Origin: Cymodocea nodosa
Taxonomy: Eukaryota > Streptophyta > Magnoliopsida > Alismatales > Cymodoceaceae
Direction: 5' to 3'
DNA: 64,000 nt
Assembly: GCA_036874045.1 (NCBI GenBank)
Contig: CM072337.1
Location: forward strand, 7,936,001-8,000,000
Shown in pieces: positions 46,203 to 57,446 of the stretch. Position 1 is the stretch's first letter. Each line of letters opens with the position of its first letter. The notes beneath the pieces were generated by a model. The model saw nothing but the letters and a program-made list of their open reading frames with translations. It ran no database searches and was not told the origin of the DNA. The translations under genes and the position numbers were made by a program.

Positions 46203-47949
46203 TGTTGAGTATTTTTGTTTTGATGATGTGTGCTGAATGAAAATAATCATATTTGCTCAATTACTATTGCTTGTGAAAAGAAATTAAAATCATCAATTAA
46301 TATAAAAAAATCTTACTGATATAAATACTTGTCTGTATTGGATCTGAAGTTAATAACTAGTCGTTTCATTGCATTAATTTCTCATTTAGCTAAACGTTAA
46401 GTTAACGTGTGGTTTTATTGAAAAGCATGATATGTTTTAAAGTTATATCTTCTGTATCATGAACAGTGCACGTTTAGACAACTCATTAAGTTAGAGTTTT
46501 GTTTGTATAGAGGTCACGTGAGAACTCGTTAAGTTACAGGCTTAAAGGTTAAAATAGGTCACGTGATAACTCGTTAAGTTAGTGAGTAAAAGAAGAGACG
46601 AACTCGTTAAGTTAGTGTTATACACATGGTGAAATTATAAGTTACGAATGTTGTATTGTATCACGTGAGGTGCACATGTTTAACTCGTTAAGTTAACATA
46701 ACTAAACACGTTGAGTTGCTATATTGAACACTAAGGCAACGCGTTAGGTTAGTGTTATAAACTTAAGTTGTTATTTTTGCACGTGGTAAAATTCTTATTA
46801 TAAAAACATTTGTTTATTACTGAATCGGTGAGTTAAAGTTTTTCGAAGACTTACAGTCATAACTATGCGAAAGGTAACTTAAGTCATGTTTTCAGGTCTT
46901 AACACGTGTCTCACTAGTTTTATAATATAAAGAGTTTTTTGGTGACTTACATCCGTAACTATCCGAAACTTAAATTATTTTCGGTGAGTTATCGTTTAAC
47001 CTTCCGAAAGAAAGGTTAAGTTGGTTCTTTGAGTTAGCATAACACCACAGACTTAGTTCGTTGAGTTAGCTACAGTACTTGTCACGTGAAATGGCATATG
47101 AGGAACTCGTTAAGTTAGAAACGTTAAGTTATATATATATATACTTGTGTTACTCATTTAATTAACATTAAAGTAATGACTTCTTATTACATTGATGAAA
47201 AATTTTTGGACGAGAAAGTTTATTTTGCAGGAAATTTTTCAAAGATCCAAGACTGATGATTAAAGGAAATTCGAAATATAAACGTGGGTTAGAACGTGTG
47301 TTTCGATGAAAGAAAAAGAAAAGACGTGGAGAAGTGGAAAACTGGTAGTGATTAAACATGGAGGATATGCATGAAATGAAGATACAGTATAAAAGGCATA
47401 GAGTTCTCGTTGATCAAACCATCCTTGCACACAAAAAGAAAAATCCTTTCAAGGATCAAACCATCCCTACACACCAAAAGAAAAATATTTTTCAGGGATC
47501 AAAAACACCTTCTCGGGGAAAATTTCTCAAGTGGAAGAAAATTCAGTGAAGCATAAAATGGTAAGATTTTCGTCATTGAAGATTTGAAGTATCAGAAGAA
47601 AGCAAATTCGGTGAAGCATAAAAAGACAAGATATTCGTCACTGAAGAATTGTTGAAGAAGGAAGAAGAAGAAAGATCTTAAATAGGGAGAAATGTTTTAA
47701 ATTCCACAAATTAGTTTTCTCTGTTTGTAGTTATGAAATTGTATAAATGAAACATGGTATCGAAATATAATTGCATCTACAATTTCTGAGGAGAATTGAA
47801 TTGTATATTGTAATTGAAACCTTAAATAAAAATGATTTTATGAAAACACTGTCTTGACTTGTTTTTGAGTTTTAAAGTTTCAATTATATTTCAGAAAATA
47901 TTAAAAATACACAATTCACCCCCCTCTTGTGTAACCATACGATCCTACA
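46203..47949 (+). mobile_element. Solo copia LTR with 5-bp target duplication TTAAG
   Basis: TGTTGAGTATTTTTGTTTTG at 46203 to CGATCCTACA at 47949, 1747 bp, same family as 18887-20490. TTAAG at 46198-46202 and TTAAG at 47950-47954 flank it exactly; removing it rejoins copia E's LTR (ACTTAAGTTTCGGATGG). It is longer than copy B's LTR because of an extra segment near 46820-47040 with TCCGAAA / TTTCGG units. TATA 47388-47394, AATAAA 47825-47830. Confidence 0.95.
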
Positions 47950-48422
47950 TTAAGTTTCGGATGGTTATATCTGTAACTCACCAAAAACTCTTCAAATTTC
48001 AGATAGTTAGCTCTAGTAACTTTCCGATTCTTCTTTTAAGCTTCTGTTTGGATTTCTACACGTGGGAAATTCAATGACTTAAGTTTCGGATAGTTAGCTA
48101 TAGTAACTTTTTGATTCTTCATACATCCATCTTTCTAACTCTCCAAAAGCCTTCTACTTTCGGATACTTAATCTTCTAACTATCCGATAGTGTTGCTACT
48201 GCTTTATATTGCTTTTTAGATACTTAGGCTAGTAACTCACTGAAAATATATCTCTTCTAGATAGTTAAGCCTGATAACCTTTCAAAATCCTTTTTCTCAC
48301 TTGCAACACACTTTGAACTATCTGTATCATCTTCTATTCTTTTGCTGAACTGTTCTACCTAAGAAATACAATTTGATTCCTCACATTGATTTTTGCATTA
48401 TCAAAATCTAGATGTCCTTTCA
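47950..48422 (-). mobile_element. 3' LTR of copia E, 5' side (part 2)
   Basis: Continuation of the LTR after the solo insertion; the first five bases are the second copy of the target duplication. It ends at 48422 (TCCTTTCA; family TCCTAACA), where the complement of an AAAAAGGGAGA polypurine tract follows. Confidence 0.85.
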
Positions 48423-48437
48423 ATGTCTCCCTTTTTG
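48423..48437 (-). other. Polypurine tract of copia E
   Basis: On minus: CAAAAAGGGAGACAT, directly before the LTR start TGAAAGGAC. It corresponds to the GGGGGAGAT tract of the lineage. Confidence 0.7.
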
Positions 48438-48830
48438 ATAATGGCAAAAACCTTACAATATATTACATGTATTTCTCTCCCTATATATCTATACAGAGAA
48501 TTGCACAAAAATAGGAAATAGAAGTTGAAATTGAAAAGCTCCCCCTATTTTTCTGAGATTTCTCCCCCTGAGTTTACTCCCCCTACTTTACTGTAGCCTG
48601 CTACCAAAATATGGTCTTTCTCCCTCTTTTTGCCATTTGTCAAAAGGAGTGAGAAGAGAGATACTGACTTGGTGAAGCAGTTATAGCTAGTTATCCTAAA
48701 AAAGTGGCTAAATTGTTGCAAAACAAAGATGTTAGTAGATCAAGCTCCTAGTTGTGAGCTTGGAGAGTAGAGAGATATGAAATTATAAATCATATAAAGA
48801 ACAAATCCCTAAATTTCGTCTAATATGATT
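48438..48830 (-). other. Region after RNase H in copia E with repeated PPT-like motifs
   Basis: Noncoding. The + strand shows CTCCCCCTATTT (48540), TCTCCCCCTGAG (48563), ACTCCCCCTAC (48580) and CTCCCTCTTTTTGCC (48631), so on minus there are four spaced GGGGGAG-like runs, a known habit of Sire elements. No extra ORF is present in this element. Confidence 0.65.
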
Positions 48831-50350
48831 AAATGCAGATTCAGATAAGGGTTTGGTGAAAATATCTGCAAGTTATTCTTTAGTAGAGACTTATTCTAAA
48901 AAAATATGACCTTTTTCAACATGGTCTCTTAGAAAGTGGTGCCTAATCTCGATATGTTTTGCTCTAGAGTGTAGGACTGTATTTTTGGAGAGATTTATGG
49001 CACTACTACTGTCACAGTAAATAACTGTATTCTGAAATTTAAACTTATAATCTGCCAAAGTTTGTTGCATCCATAAAATCTATGCACAACATAGGCATGC
49101 TGCCATGTATTTAGCTTCAATGGTAGATAGAGCTATGGAATTTTGTTTCCTACTAAACCAAGAAACAAGTGAGTGACCAAGCAACAGACATGTACCACTG
49201 GTACTTTTTCGATCTGATTTGCATCTTGCATAATCTACATCACTGTAACCTGCTAATATTAGATGATTCTATAAAGAATAAAATAAGCCAAAGTCTTTTG
49301 TGCCCTATAAGTATTTAAAGATACGTTTGACTACTTTTAAATGTGATGCTTTTGGAGAGGCTTGATACCATGCACAAGCACATACACTAAACATTATGTC
49401 TGGTCTACTGGCTGTTAAATACAGAAGTGATCCATTCATGCCACTATATTTCTTTTGATCTATAGACATGCTAGAGATATCTTTATCAAGCTTTTCATTT
49501 GAGTTCATAGGTGCATTTGCTACTTTGGATTTGTCGATACCAAACTTCAAAAGAATCTCTTTGCAAAATTTTTCTTGATTCAGAAAGATGCCATGTTGTA
49601 GTTGATGAATTTGTAATCTTAGAAAGAATTTTAATTCTCCCATAAGACTCATTTCAAATTCATTCTTCATTAAAGTCTGAAAGTCATGACATAGTTTCTC
49701 ATGTGTAGCACCAAAAATAACATCATCAACGTAGATCTGAATGATCAACATCTAAGAATTTTCTGACTTGATAAATAAAGTGTTGTCTACAGTTCCTATG
49801 TTAAACTGATTCTCAAGAAGGAAACCCTTCAGTTTATCATACCATGCACATGGTGCTTGCTTTAGACCATAAAGAGCTTTATTCAGTTTGTATAGATGGT
49901 TTGGTCTTTCTTCATCTTCAAAACCTAGTGGCTATTCTACATATACTTATTCTTGCAAAATGCCATTAAGAAAGGCACTTTTAACATCCATTTAATAGAG
50001 CTTGATTTTCATATTGTTTGCAAAGGCAAGCAACATTCTAATTGCTTCATGTCTTGCAATAGGTGCAAAAGTTTCTTCATAATCGATTCCTTCCTACTGG
50101 TTGTATCCCTGAGCAACAAGTCTAGCTTTATTTATGATAATACTGCCATTATTATCTAGTTTATTCTTAAACACCCATCTAGTTCCAATAATTGATTTTT
50201 CAATGGGCATTTCAATTAAATCCTAGACTTCATTTTTCTTGAACTGATTCAGTTCCTCTTGCATGGCCATAATCCAGTATTCATCATTGTAGACTTCTTC
50301 AATTGTTGTAGGTTCAAGTTTAGACATAAAAGCACAATAATTACAAATAT
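48831..50350 (-). pseudogene. copia E reverse transcriptase and RNase H
   Basis: Minus strand. YVDD at 49733-49722 in LIIQIYVDDVIFGATHEKLC; then FFLRLQIHQLQHGIFLNQEK, NAPMNSNEKLDKD, YLTASRPDIMFSVCACA. RNase H follows below 49300 (LILAGYSDVDYARCKSDRKS, LSTIEAKYMAACLC, NSAINLSKNTVLHSRAKHIE) with frame breaks. Upstream RT segments lie at 50220-49760: [35 protein letters not shown]. Stops: TAG near 50094 (Gln), TAA near 49990 (Gln of QMDVK), TAG near 49935, TAG near 49751, TAG near 49078 (Gln). The catalytic Asp of QMDVK and both Asp of YVDD are kept. Confidence 0.88.
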
Positions 50351-50960
50351 TCTAAATTTTATTTCTTGTTTGAACACCTTGATTTATATTCCCAATAATT
50401 TGTACAATGGGATGTCCAAACTTTGTCTTCCATACTTTTTCTGTCACAGTAGGTGTAGGTAGTGTTGAACTATCCTTTTTCTGAAGAACTTTTTGATTTA
50501 CTGATTCACTTTCACTTTCACTATCTATTTTTAGCTTCTTCAATTTTCCTACTAGGTCTTCATCAAAAGATACATTTATTGACTCTTCTACTCTTCTTTC
50601 TTGTTCAAAATAGACCTTGTAAGCCTTACTTCTTGAAGAGTATCCAACAAGTAGAGCAGGATCAGACTTTGCATCAAATTTGTCCTTTTGATCCCTAGTA
50701 TTAAGCACAAAACATCTTGATCCAAAAACTTTAAAATATCCAATATTTGGTATCTTATCATACCATAACTCAAATGGTGTCTTATGCAAAATAGGCCTAA
50801 GATGAGTTCTGTTTATTGAATAACATGCAGTATTTACAACTTCAGCCCATAAAAACTTTGGTAGATCAAATGCATTAAGAATTATTCTTGCCATTTCTTG
50901 TATTGTTCTATTTTTCCTTTCTACAACTCCATTCTGTGCAGGAGTTCTTGGGTATGAAAA
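50351..50960 (-). pseudogene. copia E integrase, C-terminal part and linker
   Basis: An open 180-codon frame (50894-50352): MARIILNAFDLPKFLWAEVV, NRTHLRPILHKTPFELWYD, CFVLNTRDQKDKFDAKSD, GYSSRSKAYKVYF, then an acidic linker and FGHPIVQIIGNINQGVQTRN. Just upstream are SYPRTPAQNGVVERKNR with the catalytic Glu (about 50915). The solo LTR interrupts integrase right before this point. Confidence 0.9.
50956..50960. repeat. Target-site duplication, left
   Basis: GAAAA, identical to 52744-52748. Confidence 0.9.
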
Positions 50961-52743
50961 TGTTAGGAACGAATGGCTTCACTAGAGGGGGGGTGAATGG
51001 AGAACAGTATGAATTTAAGCTTATTTTTCACTTTACTAACTAATTTGATTAATCAGTTTGCACAAGTAATAATTAGATAAAAATATCATGCATAGCGGAA
51101 ATAAAGGTAAGAAACACAAGAGAATTTTAGGTAGTTCACCAACTCGGCTAGTCCACCCCCAAGGGTCACTTGGGCTTCACTAAGTGTCTCAACACTTACA
51201 CACTTGCTTTTAAGTCGAAGCAAGAACCAACCACATAGAAGTTTTCAAGTATAAACTCCAGAAAACCAACACTCAAAAGTTTTCAGGTATAAACTCCAGA
51301 AATCAACACTTAGAAGTTTTCAGGTATAAACTCCAGAAAACCAACACTCAGAAGTTTTCAGGTATAAACTCCAGAAAACCAACCTCTTGAGTTTTCAGGT
51401 TGAAACTCAAACCAACAACTGAATGAAGCTTTAAGGTTGAAGCCACGAACCAAATGATCCTTCTTGGATCAGACTTTCAGCACATGGAGAGCTTTAAGAA
51501 TCTTCTTGTAAATCCAGCTTTCAATCGATTCTTTGTTGAACTAAATTTGAGCTTTCTTCTATATCAGTAATTGATCTACAATGTATACTGTATCTCTGTA
51601 TGTAATTGTATCTGTAATCTCACTTGTAAGTTCTTTTTGAATGCTTGAATATCCAACGATCATATTTTCTCCTCAACGGATTTATTTTACTATACTTGAT
51701 TTGACTTTAGTCCCAAATACGATAAGTTACCGTTTAGAAAGATATTTCAAGATATCCTTCCAATTTTCTTAACATTTCGGATAGTTAGCTATGTAACTCT
51801 CCGAAGAATGTTTGTAACTCACCGAAAGATCACTTAAGTCTTTCTACCATGTAGGATTCCAGATCATACAATGCGAGTTGTCATTCAATCGGATACTTGT
51901 AGCTATAACTTACCGAACTGTTACTTAACTGTCGAATAGTTAGCTACAATAACCCTCTGTTAAGTTTCCAATTGCTTCAATTCAGCATGTGCATAAAAGA
52001 CTAACTTAAGTTTCAAATGGTTATACCTGTAACTCACCGAAATGCTTCAAGATTTCGGATAGTTATCTCTAGTAACTTTCCGATTTTCCTTTTAAGCTTC
52101 TGTTTGGATTTCTGCACGTGGGAAATTCAATGACTTAAGTTTCGGATAATTAAACTGTAACTCACCGAAACTCTCTTGAAATTTCGGATAGTTATCTAAC
52201 TCTTCGATTTTTCCTTTTAAGCTTTTAATTGCCGTCTTCTCCATTCTACACGTGCGTAATAGGATAACTTAAGTTCTGGAAAGTTATACCTGTAACTCAT
52301 CGAAAAAGTCGAATAGTTATCTTCCTAACTCTTCGAAAAATCCTTTAAGCTTCTGTTCTGAATTTTTGCACGTGGTTAATTGAATAACTTAAGTTTCGGA
52401 TAGTTAGCCTTTCTAACTTTCCGATTTTCCTTTTGCTTTCGGATAGTTAACTCCTTAACTCTCCGATCATTCAACCAATTGCCTTTCATAACTCTCCGAA
52501 GGCTTTATAATTTCGGATAGTTATTCTTCTAATTGTCCGATAGTATTGCTGCTGCTTTAAACATGCTCTTCGAATACTTAGACCTGTAACTGTCTGATTT
52601 TCTTGTAGCTCTATAGCAGTATCTTCTGGAACTTTCTCCATCTGTTCGTCTGCTTTCTGATCTTTTGCTGAGCTATCATATCTGTGAAATTTTTGGTTTC
52701 CTCACATAGGTTTTTGCATTATCAAAATACTAGGGTCCTAACA
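50961..52743 (-). mobile_element. Solo copia LTR (TGTTAGGA family) with target duplication GAAAA
   Basis: TGTTAGGAACGAATGGC at 50961 to GGGTCCTAACA at 52743, 1783 bp, ends TG..CA. GAAAA at 50956-50960 and GAAAA at 52744-52748 flank it. Orientation is minus: its 3' end (complement of CACCCCCC...) is at 50961. It contains four near-tandem copies of an AGAAGTTTTCAGGTATAAAC unit at about 51237-51370 and a long array of TTTCGGATAGTTA / TAACTCTCCGA units at 51770-52570. Removing it restores the integrase frame. Confidence 0.95.
51237..51395 (+). repeat. Tandem repeat inside solo LTR, unit about 40 bp
   Basis: GAAGTTTTCAGGTATAAACT followed by CCAGAAAACCAACACT recurs about four times with small changes (near 51237, 51276, 51310, 51350). 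The related LTR at 41959-43079 has a comparable but shorter group near 42720-42770. Confidence 0.8.
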
Positions 52744-52748
52744 GAAAA
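52744..52748. repeat. Target-site duplication, right
   Basis: GAAAA, partner of 50956-50960. Confidence 0.9.
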
Positions 52749-53387
52749 TTCATGCAGTATGCCAAAAGAATTACATAATTCTTCAAATTCAGAATTTTCA
52801 AATTCACCTCCATGATCACTTCTGATCCTTTTCATAATTGATTCTTTTTCATTTTGAATTCTAATGCAGAGATGTTTGAATTCATAACAAGCTTCATTCT
52901 TGTGTGCTAAGAAAATAACCCAAGTGAATCTTGTGTAATCATCAACTACCACTAAGGTATATTTTCTTCCTCCTAAACTAGCTATCTATGTAGGTCCAAA
53001 TGTAGTAGATCTAATGGCTGACTTGTGGCAATGTCTTCAATACTCTTGTGTACTAATTTCTTTTGTTTTCCAATCGTACAGTCACTACAGAGTTTATCCC
53101 TCTTAAATTTGAGTTTAGGCACACCTCTAACAAGATCATGTTTGGTCAATTTTCTTAAGAGTTTCATGTTCACATGATTTAATCTTTTATGCCATAACCA
53201 TTCATCTTCATTAGAAGCAACTAAACATGCATCACTAGATATATTATCAAATGGAAATTCCAATGCATAAATTGAATTATCCCTATATCCAGTAAATTTG
53301 ATTTCATGTGTATCCTATTTTAATATAAAATAGTTTTCAGGAATAAATAGTATATTATAACCTTTGTCACATAATTGACCTATGGTT
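52744..53387 (-). pseudogene. copia E protease end and integrase N-terminal half
   Basis: Minus strand: GQLCDKGYNILFIPEN (protease end, near 53380), then LVASNEDEWLWHKRLNHVNM and CSDCTIGKQKKLVHKS (zinc-binding part), PLDLLHLDL (first Asp, about 53005). A stop or shift lies near 52980, and VVDDYTRFTWVIFLAHKN and RIRSDHGGEFENSE (second Asp, about 52815) follow to the solo LTR. Integrase of the copia type, split by the LTR between EFS and PRTP. Confidence 0.88.
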
Positions 53388-54727
53388 GGATTTTTAGGCG
53401 GCACCAGAGAACTTATTTAGTTCCCCAGCAACAGCGCCAGAAAATTTGGTTGCCTTGTTAACTTCTATTTGTAACGTAGTTAATTTATCTTATGCTTATC
53501 AGTAATTCCTTTTTAGAAGTCAACAAACCATCTTTCACACAAATTAGCTATTAATTCCAATTTGTATTTTAACTGCAAGTGCATAGTGTATATTGTATTT
53601 GTGTGCAAGTATAGGTCGATCCCATAGAGAATTGAGGAAGAATTGTGTATTGTTCCATTTTTAATAAGGAAATTTATATCTTCAGTAAGCACTTCGTTGA
53701 GTTATAGCTAACTCAACGAACTAACCTCGTTAAATTGAAGTAACTCAACGAAGCTATCTATCCAGTATTTACAAAGGAATTCGGTCAACCATTGAGCGGT
53801 TCCATAGATTGTAAATAACATCAATTAAGCTCTTTAATGCTAGTTAATATTAAATTTATCACTCAGCAACACTAACATTCAGATAATTCAAATAGTAACT
53901 ATTAAAATCTTTAAGTATTAGGAACGATTCAATTTCAGTAAATTGTAAAACTATTTTCTATTTTCTAAATTTAAACAAACAAGAAACATTCCAAACACTA
54001 ACAATGATAACAATAATCACGATACAAAACAAACAATACAACACTCAAATACTAACTGTAAAAACAGATAAGTTGTTTTTGGTATTTTTGTTTTTATATG
54101 ATCATGAAAATGGGCGAAAGGTGAAATGCAGAAGTAATCTCTATTGACAGTAAAAACTTCCGTCACTACATGCAACGCGATTACACCACTGAAAATTTAG
54201 CCACTTACAATTCTGTCTCCTCTCCCTATAGAATCGCGAGTCCAGAATTGCAAGTTGATCTCCTCTTCAACCCGAAACCAAGGCTAGAAGCTTTACGATC
54301 TCCTAAGATATGAGTTAGTGCTTGGTGAAAATGGCTTCCCTTCCCACGACGCGATCACTCCCCATAGTGGTTGTCAAGCACCGTGTTTAGCTTGGAATCG
54401 ACCCAACATCAGAAAAGTATCATCATAGACCTCCGATGGTTGGTGATTATGGTGGTGGTGGTGATGATGGTTGGTGTGGAACTTCAGGGAAGTTCTGACG
54501 CTACCTGTAGATAGCTCAGTTTGTTCTCCTCTACACACACACTGGCCACCCCTTTTCATTTTTTTTCTCCTTGTCTTTTATATTTCTTAGTAGTAACTGC
54601 TTCTGCTTCGATGATCAGTTGGATTTCCTTCATTCATATCAATGATGGTGATTTCTTCTTCCTTCCACGAGCGATTTCCTACGTGATACGTGCAATCGTG
54701 GTTTTCCTTCGAATGTCCTATTTCTGT
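53388..54727 (-). mobile_element. Ty3/Athila-like LTR with primer site and short leader
   Basis: Same family as G2 (29517-31549) and collinear with it. The primer site is the complement of 53422-53439 (TCCCCAGCAACAGCGCCA, close to the tRNA-Asp 3' end). The leader ends near 53387, the same internal point where G2's leader ends. The LTR body runs to about 54727, where it is cut by copia LTR DNA, so the LTR's first part (TGTTTAGAATG...) is missing. Confidence 0.85.
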
Positions 54728-55312
54728 AACTCACCGAATAGTTAAATACTTGTCGGATAGTTTGACTCTGTCAACTTTCCAATTGCTTTAATTTAGTACG
54801 TGCATAAAGGGCTAACTTAAGTTTCGGAAGTTTATCCTTGTAACTCACCGAAATGCTTTAGGATTTCGGATAGTTATTTTTCTAACTCTCTGAAAACTTA
54901 TTTGAGCCACTCTCTGGAATTCTGCATGTGGGAAATTCAATGACTTAAGTTTCGGATGGTTAAACTGTAACTCACCGAAACTCTTTTGAAATTTCAGATA
55001 GTTATCTTTCTAACTCTTCGAAAAACCCATTTGAGCATCTGTCTAGATTTCTACACGTGGGAAATTCACTAACTTAAGTTTCGGATGGTTAAACTGTAAC
55101 TCACCGAAACTCTCTTGAAATTTCAGATAGTTATCTTTCTAACTCTCCGAAAACTTAAATGATCTTCTTTCTGGAATTCTGCACGTGGCAATTTCAGTAA
55201 CTTAAGTTTCGGATAGTTAAACTATAACTTACCGAAACTCTCTCTTTGAAATTTCGGATAGTTATCTAACTCTCCGATTTTCCCTTTTAAGCTTTCAACT
55301 ACCAGCTTATAT
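54728..55312 (-). mobile_element. copia LTR fragment, array of TTTCGGATAGTT units
   Basis: Repeats TTTCGGATGGTTAAACTGT and AACTCACCGAAACTC about every 120 bp, in the same orientation as in the minus-oriented solo LTR at 51770-52570. It is an internal LTR piece in minus orientation with no ends preserved. Confidence 0.7.
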
Positions 55313-55484
55313 TGGTGAACCACCTAAAAAATTTTGCTGTGTGTTTCTTATCTCTATTGATTTGCATTATATTAGTTTCATCTTATTTCATTTCAGTTGA
55401 ATCATTTGATTCAACATTAAAAGAATTTTAAAACTACACACTTTCACCATTCACCCCCCTCTGGTGAGCCTATCGATCCTAATA
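55313..55484 (+). mobile_element. 5' LTR of copia H, last 172 bp
   Basis: GGTGAACCACCTAAAAAATT and TTCACCCCCCTCTGGTGAGCC lead to CGATCCTAATA (family CCTAACA) at 55484, 3 bp before the primer site. The rest of the LTR is replaced by the preceding minus-strand fragment. Confidence 0.8.
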
Positions 55485-55487
55485 ATT

Positions 55488-55499
55488 GGTATCAGAGCA
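55488..55499 (+). other. Primer binding site, initiator Met tRNA
   Basis: TGGTATCAGAGC, the standard plant copia primer site, 3 bp after the LTR. Confidence 0.92.
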
Positions 55500-55535
55500 A
55501 GGTTAATCCTTCATAAGATTTAACCATCTGCATTT

Positions 55536-57068
55536 ATGGCTCAATTTGCTGAGGGACAAAACATCCACAGACCTCCTCTATTCGATGGTTCCAATTATAA
55601 CTATTGGAAGAATAGAATGGAGTGCTTCCTTAGGAGTTCAAATGTTAAACTCTGGAAGACTGTTCTTGGAACTACACTTCCAACTAGTGATATTTCGAAC
55701 TGGTTTGACAAGGATGAGAAAATCATCCAGTTGGATGCTAGAGGGTTGAATGCCATTTATTGTGCACTAACTGCTGATCAATATAATAAGGTATCTGTAG
55801 ATAAATCTGCTCATGAGGCTTGGAAAATCCTTCAAGTTACTCATGAAGGTACAAGCCAAGTTAAGGATACAAAAATTAGTATTCTTTTGAGAAAACTAGA
55901 ACTATTTAGAATGAATGAAAATGAAAACATAACTGAAATGTTTTCTAGATTTACTGAAATCATTAACAATCTGAAAGGCTTGGGAAAGGAGTTCTCTTCA
56001 CGTGAACAAGTACAGAAGATCCTGAGGAGCTTAACTGTTGAGTGGAAATAGAAGTCCACGTCTATTCAAGATTCCAAGGATCTCAACAATTACACAATTG
56101 AAGAACTGTTGGGCAATCTTCTAGCCCACGAAGCTCAAATGAAGGACTGGAAAGAGCAAGAAGGAACTGTTGAAAAGAAAGCTGAAAAGAAAAAGGAAAT
56201 GGCATTTCCATCTACAGAGGAAGCTCTAAGCTCAGACGATGATGAAATCATGTTGTTAGCAAGGAACTTCAGAAAGTTTATGAAGAAAAAGAATAAGTCC
56301 AACTCTTCTAAAAGAACGGTCCTTACATGTTTCAAATGTAAAAGGCAAGGGCACATACAGACCTTCTGTCCATTTCAGATAGAAGAGGATCAAGGAGATA
56401 AGAAGAAGAGATTGAAGGACAAAAAGAAGATGGCTCTCAAAGCTACGTGGGATGACAATAGCTCTTCAAGCTGTTCATCAGATTCTGAAGAAGAAGCAGC
56501 AGCCAATGTTTGTTTTGCAGCACAAGAGGTATGTTTTACTTCCTCTAGTTCAGAAAATGAGCATGATGAGTTAGACATAAACAGTCTTCTATCTACTGTA
56601 GATAATTTATATGTGAAATGTAGAGATTTTAAGAAAGAAATTAAAAGATTAAATCATTGCTTAGAAAATTCATTTGCAAAATTAGAATCAACTATAATTG
56701 AAAATAGAAATCTAAAATCAAATTTAGATAAGTATAGTTGTGATAACTGTGGATTAAAAGATGAAAATAAAAATCTATTAACTACTATATTAGACTTGAA
56801 AGATACTATATGTAAATTCACTCGAGGACAAAAAGGATTAAATAAAATAATAGGATCTCAATGATCAAATGGGAATAAATATGGCCTAGGGTATGCTACA
56901 CCACAGGAAATACCTTATTGTGGCAGAGTGATTCGATCTTATAGAGATGGCACCACTGTATTTGCCATCAAACAAAGATTAGGTCATATGTGGCTGCCAA
57001 AAGGCAATAGATTTAATATTTTAAGGACTAACTCCACTGACCCAAGAAGATTTGGGTACCAAAAGCTT
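55536..57068 (+). pseudogene. copia H gag
   Basis: ATG 55536 is 36 bp after the primer site, the usual copia gag start. N-part: MAQFAEGQNIHRPPLFDGSN and YWKNRMECFL, then WKILQVTHEGTSQVKD, the DUF4219/UBN2 Gag core of plant copia. A CCHC zinc knuckle, CFKCKRQGHIQTFC, lies at 56328-56369 and binds RNA. After it come an acidic Ser-rich stretch and a coiled coil with LKxxLDKYSC-like heptads, then KYGLGYAT. Stops in frame: TAG 56049 and TGA 56862. The tail WLPKGN ... is followed by TAA 57069 in this frame, just before protease. It is Gag of Sire type, about 510 codons. Confidence 0.9.
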
Positions 57069-57083
57069 TAATTTCAATATGAT

Positions 57084-57446
57084 TTGCAGGGTGACAAGGA
57101 GTTTCAAGCACGTTCAACTAAATGGATTGTGGACAGTGGATGCTCAAAGCACATGACAGGTAAGAAAAGCTTTCTTGACTCAGTTAAAAACTTAAGTTCA
57201 GGATCTGTTAAGTTTGGAAATAGTGAAAAGTGTAAAATAATTGCAATAGGAAATATTACATTTGAAAATGGTATAATTGAGAATGTCTTGCATGTAAATG
57301 GATTAAAACAAAATTTGTTAAGTGTAGGACAATTATGTGATAAAGGCTATACTGTTTCTTTTAATGCTAAAAACTGCTACATTATTGATCCTGCCACAAA
57401 TGAAACAAAATTTACTGGTATAGAAATTGCTCAATATATACATTAA
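57084..57446 (+). pseudogene. copia H aspartic protease
   Basis: WIVDSGCSKHMTG with the catalytic Asp codon at 57132; then NLLSVGQLCDKGYTVSF. Same frame as gag but separated by stops at the boundary. A frameshift near 57437 moves the rest of pol to another frame (LNFPCENSASNSCLVATGED continues there). It cleaves Gag-Pol. Confidence 0.9.

Larger units (their letters stand above)
45351..53387 (-). mobile_element. Sire-lineage copia element E with two nested solo LTRs
   Basis: Minus-strand order: protease C-end (53387), integrase, RT, RNase H, PPT-like region, 3' LTR. The 5' LTR, gag and most of protease are missing. E is inserted in Ty3 integrase DNA at 45350, and itself contains solo LTRs at 50961-52743 and 46203-47949. 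Its 5' truncation joins the leader of a Ty3 LTR. Confidence 0.85.

Noticed and set aside
51770-52600. CRISPR-like or satellite array
   Set aside because: Units vary in length and orientation, lack uniform spacers, and lie in plant LTRs.
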